A stretch of 64,000 nt of DNA from Actinoplanes palleronii (lineage in GTDB: Bacteria > Actinomycetota > Actinomycetes > Mycobacteriales > Micromonosporaceae): the NCBI RefSeq assembly GCF_016862315.1, contig NZ_BOMS01000141.1, positions 1 through 64,000 of the forward strand, read 5' to 3'. Both the position numbers and the translations under genes were made by a program. The notes below the pieces were generated by a model. The model saw only the letters and a program-made list of their open reading frames with translations, made no database searches and was not told where the DNA came from. Every line of letters starts with the position of its first letter. The stretch's first letter is position 1. Shown piece after piece: positions 44,131 through 52,067 of this stretch.

Positions 44131-44325
44131 TCAGCCGCTTCGCCGGTTGCCGTACTGGCGCGGGCTCTGCACGGTCCCGGAACGGACCTGACGCTGCCCG
44201 GCCTCGCCGTGCACGTGGTTGCCGGCCGACTTGCCCTTGGCCCGGCGTGCTGCCCGGTTCTCGAAGGGCTCGGGCGTCTCCTCGGTCTCCGGTTCCGAGC
44301 CGGCGTCCGCGGTGGGGTCAGTCAT
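44131..44325 (-). CDS. small charged hypothetical protein
   Basis: Protein of 64 residues with an acidic N-half (EPETEETPEPFE) and a basic C-half (NRAARRAKGKSAGN...RQYGNRRSG), likely disordered. AAGGAG lies 7 bases before the ATG, and a strong terminator follows. Such small actinobacterial proteins are widespread but uncharacterised. Confidence 0.75.
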   Translation of the reverse strand: MTDPTADAGSEPETEETPEPFENRAARRAKGKSAGNHVHGEAGQRQVRSGTVQSPRQYGNRRSG

Positions 44326-44476
44326 CGATGTCTCCTTGTGCTGTTCGAGACCGGAAAAACTCGCAAACGGCCCCGAAGCGCGACTTCCGCGATACGCAGA
44401 CCGTAGCGCAAACACCACCGCGCTCAGGCCCACAACCGACGCCAGCCGGTGTCGGCGAGGCGTCACCGGCTCGGCG

Positions 44477-45475
44477 TCAGAGCCAGCCGCGCTTGGCGGC
44501 GCGGAGACCGGCCTCGAACCGGCTGCGCGCGCCGAGCCGGTCCATCAGGTCGGCCACCATCCGGCGGGCCGTCCTGGTCGACACGCTGAGGCGTTTGGCC
44601 GTCACCTCGTCGGTCATCCCCTGGGCCAGCAGCAGCAACAACTCGCGGTGCTGCGGGGTCAGCCCCTCCTCGTCCGGTTCCGGCTCGGCACCCAGCGGCG
44701 CGGCGGCCGTCCACACCTGCTCGAACAGGGTCAGCAACGAGGCGATCATGCCGCGGCCGGTGATCTGTACGGCGCCGGCCCGGCTGTTCTGCGGGTCGGC
44801 CGGCAGCAGCGCCACCTCCTGGTCGACGATCACCATGCGCGGCGGCAGGACCGGCACCGTACCGACCTCGCCGCCGGCCTGCACGAGCCACTGCGCGTAC
44901 GCCACGGTGGCCTGATCGTTGCGGACGCTCTCCTGGTAGACGGTGCGCAGGCTGACGCCCCGCAGCAGTGAGGCCTCGTCCAGCGGGCGGCTGGCCGCCA
45001 GGCTGGCCGGCGACTGACCACCACCGGGCATGAACGACAGACACTCGAAGGTCGCCCGCACGGCCAGTTGCTCCAGCCGGGACTGGATGGCGTCCATCCC
45101 GGTCAGCAACTCGTAGTCGGGTTGGGTGGTCTCCGGTCGCAGCACCGCGCACTCGGCGACCATCTCGGCGATCGCGGCGTGGCTGGCCGCGATCTCGTGC
45201 TGCTGGCGGGCGAGATCCGCCTGCCTGCGGGCCAGCAGCGCGCTGAGCCCGACGTCCGGCCGGACCGGGCGCATCGCACCCGGCGCCTCCATCGAAGGGC
45301 TCAGCAGCGCAAGTTCGAAGAGTTTGTCGAGTGCGGTCCGCACCTCATCCTCGGCGAGCACCAGGTGCTCACCGATCTCGCCGACTCCCCAGCCGGGATT
45401 CGCCAGCATCGCCCGGTAGACCTTCTCCGCGCGCCCGTCGATTCCCAGCAATCCGAGTCCTGGCGACCCCAGCAT
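44477..45475 (-). CDS. LuxR-type regulator with TrmB-like N-terminus
   Basis: Regulator of 332 residues. The N-terminal winged helix (AEKVYRAMLANPGWGVGEIGEHLVLAEDEVRTALDKLFELALL) is TrmB-like. A central PLD-like sensing region includes RMVIVDQEVALLPADPQ. The C-terminal LuxR HTH is LTPQHRELLLLLAQGMTDEVTAKRLSVSTRTARRMVADLMDRLG. Divergent from the exported-peptide operon at 45824 across a 348-base gap. This architecture often senses small molecules or peptides in actinomycetes. Confidence 0.87.
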   Translation of the reverse strand: MLGSPGLGLLGIDGRAEKVYRAMLANPGWGVGEIGEHLVLAEDEVRTALDKLFELALLSPSMEAPGAMRPVRPDVGLSALLARRQADLARQQHEIAASHAAIAEMVAECAVLRPETTQPDYELLTGMDAIQSRLEQLAVRATFECLSFMPGGGQSPASLAASRPLDEASLLRGVSLRTVYQESVRNDQATVAYAQWLVQAGGEVGTVPVLPPRMVIVDQEVALLPADPQNSRAGAVQITGRGMIASLLTLFEQVWTAAAPLGAEPEPDEEGLTPQHRELLLLLAQGMTDEVTAKRLSVSTRTARRMVADLMDRLGARSRFEAGLRAAKRGWL

Positions 45476-45823
45476 GTGTCGCCCCCGTCATGCCGTGCCT
45501 GCATCAGTAGATCGCCCGACATTAATGCATCAGAGCAACCAGCGGCGGCCCCGTTCGAACAAATCACCGCACCGAACGGCCGAGCATTGTGGACGGTGCC
45601 GACCCTACGGAAAAACCTCGCGCAACGCCGTAATTGGACAATTCATGCCCGGGGCCGCATCCCTGGTGACAAAAACCGGTCATGGCCGGTTGTGTCCAGC
45701 CTTCGGGGCCATGAACACCCCTGGCGCGCTGGTAGAAAGTTCTCAGGCCGATCGCCAAACGCGATTGCGGCACCGCAAAAGTCACCGGACCGGCGATTTT
45801 GGACATTCACGGGGGTAAAACCA
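45476..45823. other. AT-richer regulatory gap between LuxR gene and peptide operon
   Basis: No credible gene. The stretch is clearly less GC-rich than its surroundings. It holds the inverted repeats AATTG-GA-CAATT (near 45633) and AACCGG/CCGGTT (near 45673) and the palindrome CATTAATG. GGGGG, 7 bases before the ATG at 45824, is a ribosome site. Likely contains both divergent promoters. Confidence 0.5.
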
Positions 45824-45958
45824 ATGAAGCTTCCTAAGCGTTTCTTCGTAGCTCTGCTGGCCGTCGGTTTCGCTTTCTCGGCGGCGCCGGCAGCGGTGGG
45901 CTCCCACACTTCGACTCCAGGCGGTGGCAACGTACTTGCTGGATTCGGCTGGGACTAA
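45824..45958 (+). CDS. 44-residue exported peptide, candidate signal/RiPP precursor
   Basis: A tiny gene: positively charged start (MKLPKRFF), hydrophobic core (VALLAVGFAFSAAPA), an AxA-type cleavage region, then a mature peptide of about 20 residues rich in Gly, SHTSTPGGGNVLAGFGWD. GGGGG precedes the ATG. First of a tight four-gene operon with an unknown protein, a response regulator and a kinase, and divergent from a LuxR-type regulator. It could be a signalling peptide or a RiPP; no modification enzyme is nearby. Not a family I recognise. Confidence 0.72.
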   Translation: MKLPKRFFVALLAVGFAFSAAPAAVGSHTSTPGGGNVLAGFGWD

Positions 45959-45973
45959 AAAGGAAGCGGAGTG

Positions 45974-46291
45974 ATGGTACTTGTTTCCATCACTCTCGCG
46001 GCCGACGGTGAGCCGATCAGCACGGTCCTGCTCATCGACACGGTCTGGTCAGTCACCAGGCCCGAGGACCGCCTCGAACATCTCAGCGCCCGAACCGGCG
46101 CCGACTGCGTTCACCTAGGCATGTTCATCCGAACAGCGTCGGCCGACGAGGCGCTCGTCACCGCACACGAAATCTGGCTCAGAGCCGCCACGATGTCAAC
46201 GACGCTCCAGTGCCTGAGGAATGTCTCCGCGGCGAGTCTGCGCACCATCGACATCGCCGATAGATCTTTCGCCAAGCGGCAGGACATATGA
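45974..46291 (+). CDS. hypothetical 105-residue protein of peptide operon
   Basis: Soluble protein without signal or membrane segment, 15 bases after the peptide gene. AGGAAG precedes the ATG at 45974; a GTG at 45971 is an alternative. No motif recognised (SITLAADGEPISTVLLIDTVWSV at the N-terminus). Position suggests a role in handling or sensing the exported peptide. Confidence 0.68.
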   Translation: MVLVSITLAADGEPISTVLLIDTVWSVTRPEDRLEHLSARTGADCVHLGMFIRTASADEALVTAHEIWLRAATMSTTLQCLRNVSAASLRTIDIADRSFAKRQDI

Positions 46292-46310
46292 TCTCGGAAG
46301 CAGGTCAGAA

Positions 46311-46895
46311 ATGATCAGGGTTGGTATTGTTGATGACCATCCCATCGCCCTGTGGGGGTTGCGCGGCGCGCTGGAGTCAGTGCCTGACATCAGCGTGGTG
46401 GCGACCGCCGCGACGGCAGAATCGTTCGATCCCGCAAATCTTGATGTTCTGGTTCTCGATATCCATCTCGCCAGCGATCTACCCTGCGTTCCGGTTGTTA
46501 CCGCAATGGCCGCACACACCCGAGTGATCATGACATCGGCAACCGAGCGGACGGCCGACATCGAGCAGTGCATGGCCGCCGGGGCCCGGGCGTTCGTTCC
46601 GAAGAGCAGCCCGCTCGAGCAGTTCGCCGACACGGTGCGGATGGTGGTCGCGGACGGCTCGGCGCCGCTGGCCGCTCCCGCGGTCACCCATCCGGTCCTG
46701 TCACCCCGGGAGCGGGCGGTCCTGGACCACATCGCCGGCGGGCTCACCCACGAGCAGATCGCCCGCCGGCTGGGGATCAGCAAACACACCGTCGACACCT
46801 ATCTCAAACGGGTCCGCGCCAAGCTGAACCTCGGCAACAAGGCCGAGCTGACCCGGGCCGCGCTCGCCACCTCCGGCCAACCAGCGGGGTACTGA
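46311..46895 (+). CDS. NarL/LuxR-family response regulator
   Basis: Response regulator of 194 residues. Receiver: acidic pair D8-D9, phospho-Asp D50 (VLVLDIHLA), and a Lys in FVPKSSP. C-terminal LuxR HTH: LSPRERAVLDHIAGGLTHEQIARRLGISKHTVDTYLKRVRAKL. The ATG at 46311 follows GGAAG. One base separates it from the kinase gene. Confidence 0.9.
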   Translation: MIRVGIVDDHPIALWGLRGALESVPDISVVATAATAESFDPANLDVLVLDIHLASDLPCVPVVTAMAAHTRVIMTSATERTADIEQCMAAGARAFVPKSSPLEQFADTVRMVVADGSAPLAAPAVTHPVLSPRERAVLDHIAGGLTHEQIARRLGISKHTVDTYLKRVRAKLNLGNKAELTRAALATSGQPAGY

Positions 46896-46896
46896 G

Positions 46897-47949
46897 ATGC
46901 GCCTGAGCACCGAACATTGGGCCAACCGGGTCAACCAGGTCATCCGGGTCGTGGTCGTCGCCACCGACCCGGCCCGCCGGGACGAACTCTGCGAGCTGCT
47001 GGCGGCCGTGCCCGGTCTGCGGGTGGCCGCCGCCGGGCCGGACCTGCCGCGACGGCGTGGCTACCGCGGTGAGGTGCTGCTCGTCCAGCACGACTTCGGC
47101 AGCGACGACACCCGGCTGATCGAGCTGGGGCGGCTCAGCCGGCGCCGCCGTGTCGTCGTCACCTCGGTGTCGCAGCTACGCAGCGACATCTGGATGGCGG
47201 TGTCCTGCGGCGCGCTGGGGTATACGACGTCCGACGCGGAGCTCGTGCCGGCGCTGCGCTCGGCCGCCGAGGGCCGCCCGCACCGGCCGTACTTCCTCGG
47301 CGACCCGCCGGCCTGGCTCGACCTGCCGCACCTGACCGACCGGGTCTTCGCCTACGTGCGGGAACGCGAGCGCGCCCAGTACCACCGCCTGATCCACGAC
47401 CACGTGCTGCAGACCCTGGAGGGGTTGGCGCTCTCCCCGTCGATCACCGACGTGGAGGTCAAGGCGCTGCTCTCCCGGGAGGCGGGCGCGCTGCGCCGGT
47501 TCATCCGGGCCGGTGCCGGCGAGGACGTCCGGCCGCTGCTCACCGAGCTCCGGTCGATCATCGCCCGGCACGACCGCAAGCCGCTCGACGTGGTGCTGCG
47601 GACCGACGGGCACACCACGCCGCCGCTCGCCGACCAGACGCTGCGGGCGCTGGCCGACGCGGCGAACGAGGCGCTCTGCAACGTCAGCAAACACGCGGCC
47701 GCGCCGTCGGCGGCGGTGACGGTCACCGCCGCGCCGGACGCGGTGAGCATCCGGATCGTCGACTCGGGGGTCGGGTTCAACCGGCGTACCACCCGGCCGG
47801 GCTTCGGCCTCAACGAGTCGATCGTCGCCCGGATGCAGTCGGTGGGCGGCAACGCGACGATCGAGAGCATCCCCGGCCGGGGCACGGTGGTCGAGCTGAC
47901 CGGACCGGCCATCCGGGTGCCGAGCCGGCCCGAGCACCGCGCCGCGTGA
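46897..47949 (+). CDS. cytoplasmic histidine kinase with degenerate receiver
   Basis: Protein of 350 residues with an unusual order. Residues 15-125 fold like a receiver but lack the acidic pair and phospho-Asp (LLVQHDFG in its place). Then a HisKA_3-like helix with the likely phospho-His H167 (YHRLIHDHVLQTLEGL), and a HATPase with N-box DAANEALCNVSKHA, VDSGVGF and GFGLNESIV. No transmembrane segment. It likely phosphorylates the preceding regulator. Confidence 0.82.
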   Translation: MRLSTEHWANRVNQVIRVVVVATDPARRDELCELLAAVPGLRVAAAGPDLPRRRGYRGEVLLVQHDFGSDDTRLIELGRLSRRRRVVVTSVSQLRSDIWMAVSCGALGYTTSDAELVPALRSAAEGRPHRPYFLGDPPAWLDLPHLTDRVFAYVRERERAQYHRLIHDHVLQTLEGLALSPSITDVEVKALLSREAGALRRFIRAGAGEDVRPLLTELRSIIARHDRKPLDVVLRTDGHTTPPLADQTLRALADAANEALCNVSKHAAAPSAAVTVTAAPDAVSIRIVDSGVGFNRRTTRPGFGLNESIVARMQSVGGNATIESIPGRGTVVELTGPAIRVPSRPEHRAA

Positions 47950-47957
47950 GGCGCCGC

Positions 47958-48179
47958 TCAGTTCCGGTTGCGGGGGTGCTGCCGGGCGGTGCGTTCGTTG
48001 CCGTGCCGGTAGTTCCCCGTCCAGCGGGCCATCGCCAGCTGCGGATCGTCCTCGACCTCGGCGAGGAACTCGGCGGCGCGAGCGCCCCGCAGCTTCGCCG
48101 CCACCCGGCCGTGATGCGTGACGATCACGGTGCCGTCGGCGCGACGAACGTACTCGAATCCACTCGCCGATCCACCCAT
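47958..48179 (-). CDS. small conserved hypothetical protein
   Basis: Protein of 73 residues: DGTVIVTHHGRVAAKLRGARAAEFLAEV is followed by a basic tail GNYRHGNERTARQHPRNRN. The ATG at 48179 is preferred to a far-upstream GTG; no ribosome site is visible. Similar small proteins are common in this family of actinomycetes; function unknown. Confidence 0.62.
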   Translation of the reverse strand: MGGSASGFEYVRRADGTVIVTHHGRVAAKLRGARAAEFLAEVEDDPQLAMARWTGNYRHGNERTARQHPRNRN

Positions 48180-48249
48180 TCGTCGGACTGTACGCGACTC
48201 CACCGGGTCCACACCGGCCCGTCGCGCGCCGGAGGCACGAGGAAATCTA

Positions 48250-49878
48250 GTGACTGTGATCAATAACGTACGGGGCTGGACGCGCCGCCGCGGTCCGGGC
48301 GCGCGCCCGGACCGGGCCGGGTACGCGCGCCTGTTCGCACAGGACCGGGCCGCCCCGCACTGGGCCTACGACTACGCCGACCGGCTCGCCCGGCGCCATC
48401 CCGCGGACCACCGCATCCTGATCCAGACGAGCATGTCGCCGAGCGGGACGTTCCACATCGGCAACCTGCGGGACACCATCTGCGCGCACCTGGTGCACCG
48501 GGCGCTGGTGCGGACCGGCCGGCGATCCGCCGTGCTGCTCAGCTTCGACGACTTCGACCCGTTCCGGCAGAGCCAGGCGGTGGCCGGCACCGAGCTGGCC
48601 CCGTACGGCGGACGGCCCCTGGCCCTGGCCCGCGAGCGCTCCACCGCGATCTGCCGCACCTACCTGCGTGCCCTCAAGGACCTGGGCATCTGCCCGCCCG
48701 ACGCGGACCCGGACGGGCGGATGCCGGTCGGCGCCGCCTGGGAGACCCACTACCAGTGGGAGCGGTACACCAGCGGCACGTACCGGGAGATCCAGCGCCG
48801 GTACGTGCGGCACGCGGACCGGCTCGCCGCGCTGCTCGGTGTCGAGGACCCGCGGCGGCTGTTCGCCGTCTACTGCCAGCAGTGCGGGCGCAACACCACC
48901 ACGATCCACGAGTTGCGCCCGGACCAGGTGCGCTACGACTGCCGGTCGTGCGGCGCGTTCGTCACGACCGAGGTGATGGAGTGCGTCAAACCGTCCTGGG
49001 CACTCGACTGGACGCTGCGGGTCGCGTACGAGCACATCGACTGTGAACCGGCCGGCCAGGATCACTGCAGCTCGGGCAGCACGATGGACCGCACCCAGCC
49101 GATCTACGACCGGTTCCTCGGCTCCGACCAGCCGGTGATCGTGCCGTACGGTCTGATCCGCCAACCCGGGCAGCGGCAGAAGATCTCCGGTTCACGGGCC
49201 GGCGGGCTGGCGCCGGACGACCTGCTCCGGGTCATGCCGCCCACCATGATCCTGTGGCTGTACGCCCGGCCCAACTGCCTCTCGGACATGCGCCTCGGCC
49301 TGGACCGCGGCTCGGTGCTCGCCGCCTACGCCGGCTACGACCGGTTCCTCAGCCGGGTGCCGGTCGCGCCGCGGGCCCGGAAACTGTACGAGCTGCTCAC
49401 CGACGCGCCGGTGCCGGACGGTCCACCGCTGCCGTCGATCCGCCGGGTGCTCGGCCTCCTGCACGCCACCCTGTACGACGCCGGGCGCGTCCTCGACGAG
49501 CTGGCCGCCGAGGCACCGGCCGCCGACCGCGCGGCGCTCGCCGAGCGGGTCCGGCACGCGCTGGCCTGGGTCTCCGGCCCCGGCCGCGGCACGTCCTGGC
49601 TGCACGGCCCGGCACCCGCCGGCACCGGTACCGGTACCGCGCTGCTCGCCGGCAGTCTGGCCGGACGGTGGGACCGGGCCCGGCACGCCGCCCTGCTCGG
49701 CGCCCTGTTCGGGGTGGCCTCCGGACCACCGCTGCGCCGGCTGCTCGACGCGTTCGCCGAGGCCGAGGTGGTCGACGCGGTGACCGCGTTCGACAACACC
49801 GGCGCCCGGCCGCTGCTGCGGCGAGTGACCGACCGGCTCGACGCCGTGACCGTGACCGGAGGTTCCTGTGCACGCTGA
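48250..49878 (+). CDS. class I lysyl-tRNA synthetase homolog
   Basis: Class I aminoacyl-tRNA synthetase of 542 residues resembling archaeal-type LysRS. HIGH-type motif SPSGTFHIGNLRD, a zinc-binding insert CQQCGRNTTTIHE...YDCRSCG, and KISGS for KMSKS. The alpha-helical cage C-terminus is shortened. GTG start after GAGGAAA. Translationally overlaps a FemAB/GNAT-type transferase and heads a biosynthetic operon, so it probably supplies aminoacyl-tRNA for a transfer reaction, not for translation. Whether it uses lysine or a modified lysine cannot be read here. Confidence 0.85.
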   Translation: MTVINNVRGWTRRRGPGARPDRAGYARLFAQDRAAPHWAYDYADRLARRHPADHRILIQTSMSPSGTFHIGNLRDTICAHLVHRALVRTGRRSAVLLSFDDFDPFRQSQAVAGTELAPYGGRPLALARERSTAICRTYLRALKDLGICPPDADPDGRMPVGAAWETHYQWERYTSGTYREIQRRYVRHADRLAALLGVEDPRRLFAVYCQQCGRNTTTIHELRPDQVRYDCRSCGAFVTTEVMECVKPSWALDWTLRVAYEHIDCEPAGQDHCSSGSTMDRTQPIYDRFLGSDQPVIVPYGLIRQPGQRQKISGSRAGGLAPDDLLRVMPPTMILWLYARPNCLSDMRLGLDRGSVLAAYAGYDRFLSRVPVAPRARKLYELLTDAPVPDGPPLPSIRRVLGLLHATLYDAGRVLDELAAEAPAADRAALAERVRHALAWVSGPGRGTSWLHGPAPAGTGTGTALLAGSLAGRWDRARHAALLGALFGVASGPPLRRLLDAFAEAEVVDAVTAFDNTGARPLLRRVTDRLDAVTVTGGSCAR

Positions 49879-50875
49879 GATCTTCGATCCGCGCTTCGAG
49901 CCGGTGCCGGCCGAATGGGAGAAGTTCGTCCAGGACGAGGGGGTCTCGGCGGCGTGGAGCGCCGACGCGCTCGCCGCGGTCGCGTGGACCTCGCAGCGCA
50001 CCGTACACCTGGGTCTGGTCTTCGACGGCAAGCATGTGGTGGCGCTGTTCTGCGGTGATTTCGGCGCGCTGCGCCGCCGCCGGGCCCGGTTCAGCGCGAC
50101 CGCGGGGCTCCCGCTCGCCGGGGTGTTCTTCGCCCGCATCCTGATGGGCTTCGACGAGGGGTTCGTGTTCGCCGAGTCCCTCGACCTGCCCGGCCGGACC
50201 GCGGCGCGGGCGGCGTTCGAGCGCGGGTTGCGCGCCCGGCTGGGCCGGCGCTGCCTCGGCGTCGTCTACCAGAACGTGGCGACGGCCAGCCTTCCGGCGT
50301 TCCGCAGCCGCACCCGGCTGTGCCGGCCGGTCTCGCCCAACTCCGTGCTGGTCAACCGGTGGAGCTCGATGGACGAGTACTTCGCCGAGCTGCCCCGTCG
50401 CCGGCGCCGCCGCTTCGAGCAGATCTACCGCGACGTGGACCGGGATCCGGGCCTGCGGGTGCTCCGGGCGGTGCCGGCGATCGATCCGCACGAGGCGAGC
50501 CGGCTGGAGCAGCTGACCCGGCTCAAACACCTCGGTCCGGGCGAGGTCCTGGTGCCGCTGCCCAGCCTGTACTTCGAGCGCCTCAACCACCGCGACGGGG
50601 TGCGCTACTTCGCGCACACCCAGCCGGCCGACGGCGCCTTGGTCTCCTTCGACCTGTCCTTCGAGCACCGGGGCGGGCTGGTCACCACGGTGACCGGGTC
50701 CGCGTCCGGCGCCCGTAAAGGTCAGGGTCTCTACTGGGACCTCTACCTTCGCGAGATCGAGTACGTCATCGACCGCGGTCTGCCCCGGTTGGAGTTCGGC
50801 AAGGGGCTCGTCGACCTGAAGAAGCAGTTCGGCTGCGTCACCGAGACGCAGTACGCCGTCGCCGCACCGTGGTGA
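49868..50875 (+). CDS. FemAB/GNAT-like acyl- or aminoacyl-transferase
   Basis: Protein of 335 residues related to FemAB-like/GNAT proteins. The C-terminal half (GARKGQGLYWDLYLREIEYVIDRGLPRLEFGKGLVDLKKQFG) is the conserved GNAT fold. No CoA-specific loop was recognised. It overlaps the LysRS-like gene by 11 bases. Such proteins transfer amino acids from tRNA to amines or lipids, which would fit its neighbour. N-acylation is the alternative. Confidence 0.75.
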   Translation: MHAEIFDPRFEPVPAEWEKFVQDEGVSAAWSADALAAVAWTSQRTVHLGLVFDGKHVVALFCGDFGALRRRRARFSATAGLPLAGVFFARILMGFDEGFVFAESLDLPGRTAARAAFERGLRARLGRRCLGVVYQNVATASLPAFRSRTRLCRPVSPNSVLVNRWSSMDEYFAELPRRRRRRFEQIYRDVDRDPGLRVLRAVPAIDPHEASRLEQLTRLKHLGPGEVLVPLPSLYFERLNHRDGVRYFAHTQPADGALVSFDLSFEHRGGLVTTVTGSASGARKGQGLYWDLYLREIEYVIDRGLPRLEFGKGLVDLKKQFGCVTETQYAVAAPW

Positions 50876-50898
50876 CACCGACCCGAGGGGAACCCCGC

Positions 50899-51264
50899 AT
50901 GATCAAGTTCGACGCCGCCGTCACGGCGCACCTCGACGCCGTGACCCGGCGCGACCTGCCCGCCTACCTGGACACCGTCCACGACGACGTCACCGTGGTG
51001 CTGCCGAACGGCAAGGTGGTCAGCGGCCGCGACGAGGTGGCCACGTTCCACAAGGGCTGGTTCGACGACCCGGACTGGCGGATGGAGCTGACCCCGGTCC
51101 GGTCGTACACCGCCGGGGACACCGGGGTCGCGCTCTACTCGGTCGAGTACCACGACGTCGACGGGTCGGGCACGCCGTACCAGAAGACCTACGTGCTGAG
51201 CCTGCTGTTCACCCGGCACGACGACCGGTGGCTGCTGGTACACGACCAGAACACGTTCTGCTGA
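50899..51264 (+). CDS. NTF2/SnoaL-like protein
   Basis: Cone-shaped NTF2-like fold of 121 residues: DAAVTAHLDAVTRRDLPAYLDTVHDDVTVVLPNGKVVSGRDEVATFHKGWF is typical. No diagnostic catalytic residue. Third gene of the plus-strand arm of the cluster. These domains serve as isomerases, cyclases or binding chaperones. Confidence 0.8.
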   Translation: MIKFDAAVTAHLDAVTRRDLPAYLDTVHDDVTVVLPNGKVVSGRDEVATFHKGWFDDPDWRMELTPVRSYTAGDTGVALYSVEYHDVDGSGTPYQKTYVLSLLFTRHDDRWLLVHDQNTFC

Positions 51265-51265
51265 G

Positions 51266-52066
51266 ATGGCGGCCCTCCTGGCGTACCGCGTCCCGCGGTC
51301 CTTCTCCACGGGCGCGCACGAGCGGGACCACGCCACGGTGGTCCGGCTCGCCCACGACGAGGTGCCCTTCTACCGGGAGCGGCTCGCCAGGGCGGGCGCC
51401 ACGTCGGACGTACCGGTGCCGCTGCCGACCGCGGACCTGGACCGCCTCTACCACCAGCTCTTCCCGCTGGGTTCGCCCTGGCTCGGCCAGGCGGACCCGC
51501 CGGCCTGGGTCCCGGACCCGGCGGAGCTGCCCTCGGCGCTCCGGCTGACCGAGCGGCACCGCACCAACGCGACGGTGTTCGAGCTGCGGGCCGCGCTGCT
51601 CGGCGGCGGGCGGGGCCGGTACCGGGTGCTGCTGAACCGGGACGCGGTGATCGACCCGTTCGCGCCGGACCCGCGCGAGGCTCAGGCCGTGGCGTTCGCC
51701 GCGACGCGGCTCGCGACCCTGGTCGGCACGCCAGGCGATCTCGCAGCGTTCCGGTCCGCTGCCGGTCCGACCGATGCGACGATCCTTCCGGTACGACAAT
51801 GTGCCGACATCGTCGCGGTCACCGGCGAGCCAGGGCTCCTGCACGACCCGTACCTGGGTCACCTCGGTGCCTGGGCCGCCTCGTGCGGGCACGCCCACCT
51901 GGACTGGCGGCGGTTCCACGCCACCGCGGTCCCGGCCGGTGTGCTCGTCACCAAGCTGCGGCAACGCCGGCCGACCCTGGTGCACGTGCTGCCGGCCGGT
52001 GCCGATGGGCTGACCGTGACGAGCTGTCCCGCCCACCGGACCCCGGTGCTCGTACCCCGTTCCTGA
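51266..52066 (+). CDS. divergent PaaK-like protein, unknown role
   Basis: Protein of 266 residues. The N-terminal helix LAHDEVPFYRERLARAG matches the start of PaaK-type adenylate-forming enzymes. The ATP-binding SSGSTG segment is missing and the middle is not family-like; the C-terminus (CGHAHLDWRRFHATAVPAGVLVTKLRQRRPTLVHVLPAG) again looks conserved. It starts one base after the preceding stop. Could be a non-catalytic subunit or an ancient derivative. Convergent with a true PaaK-like ligase. Confidence 0.55.
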   Translation: MAALLAYRVPRSFSTGAHERDHATVVRLAHDEVPFYRERLARAGATSDVPVPLPTADLDRLYHQLFPLGSPWLGQADPPAWVPDPAELPSALRLTERHRTNATVFELRAALLGGGRGRYRVLLNRDAVIDPFAPDPREAQAVAFAATRLATLVGTPGDLAAFRSAAGPTDATILPVRQCADIVAVTGEPGLLHDPYLGHLGAWAASCGHAHLDWRRFHATAVPAGVLVTKLRQRRPTLVHVLPAGADGLTVTSCPAHRTPVLVPRS

Positions 52067-52067
52067 C

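Noticed and set aside
45564-45806. Small minus-strand ORFs in the gap before the peptide operon
   Set aside because: No ribosome site and no GC third-position bias; the stretch looks regulatory.
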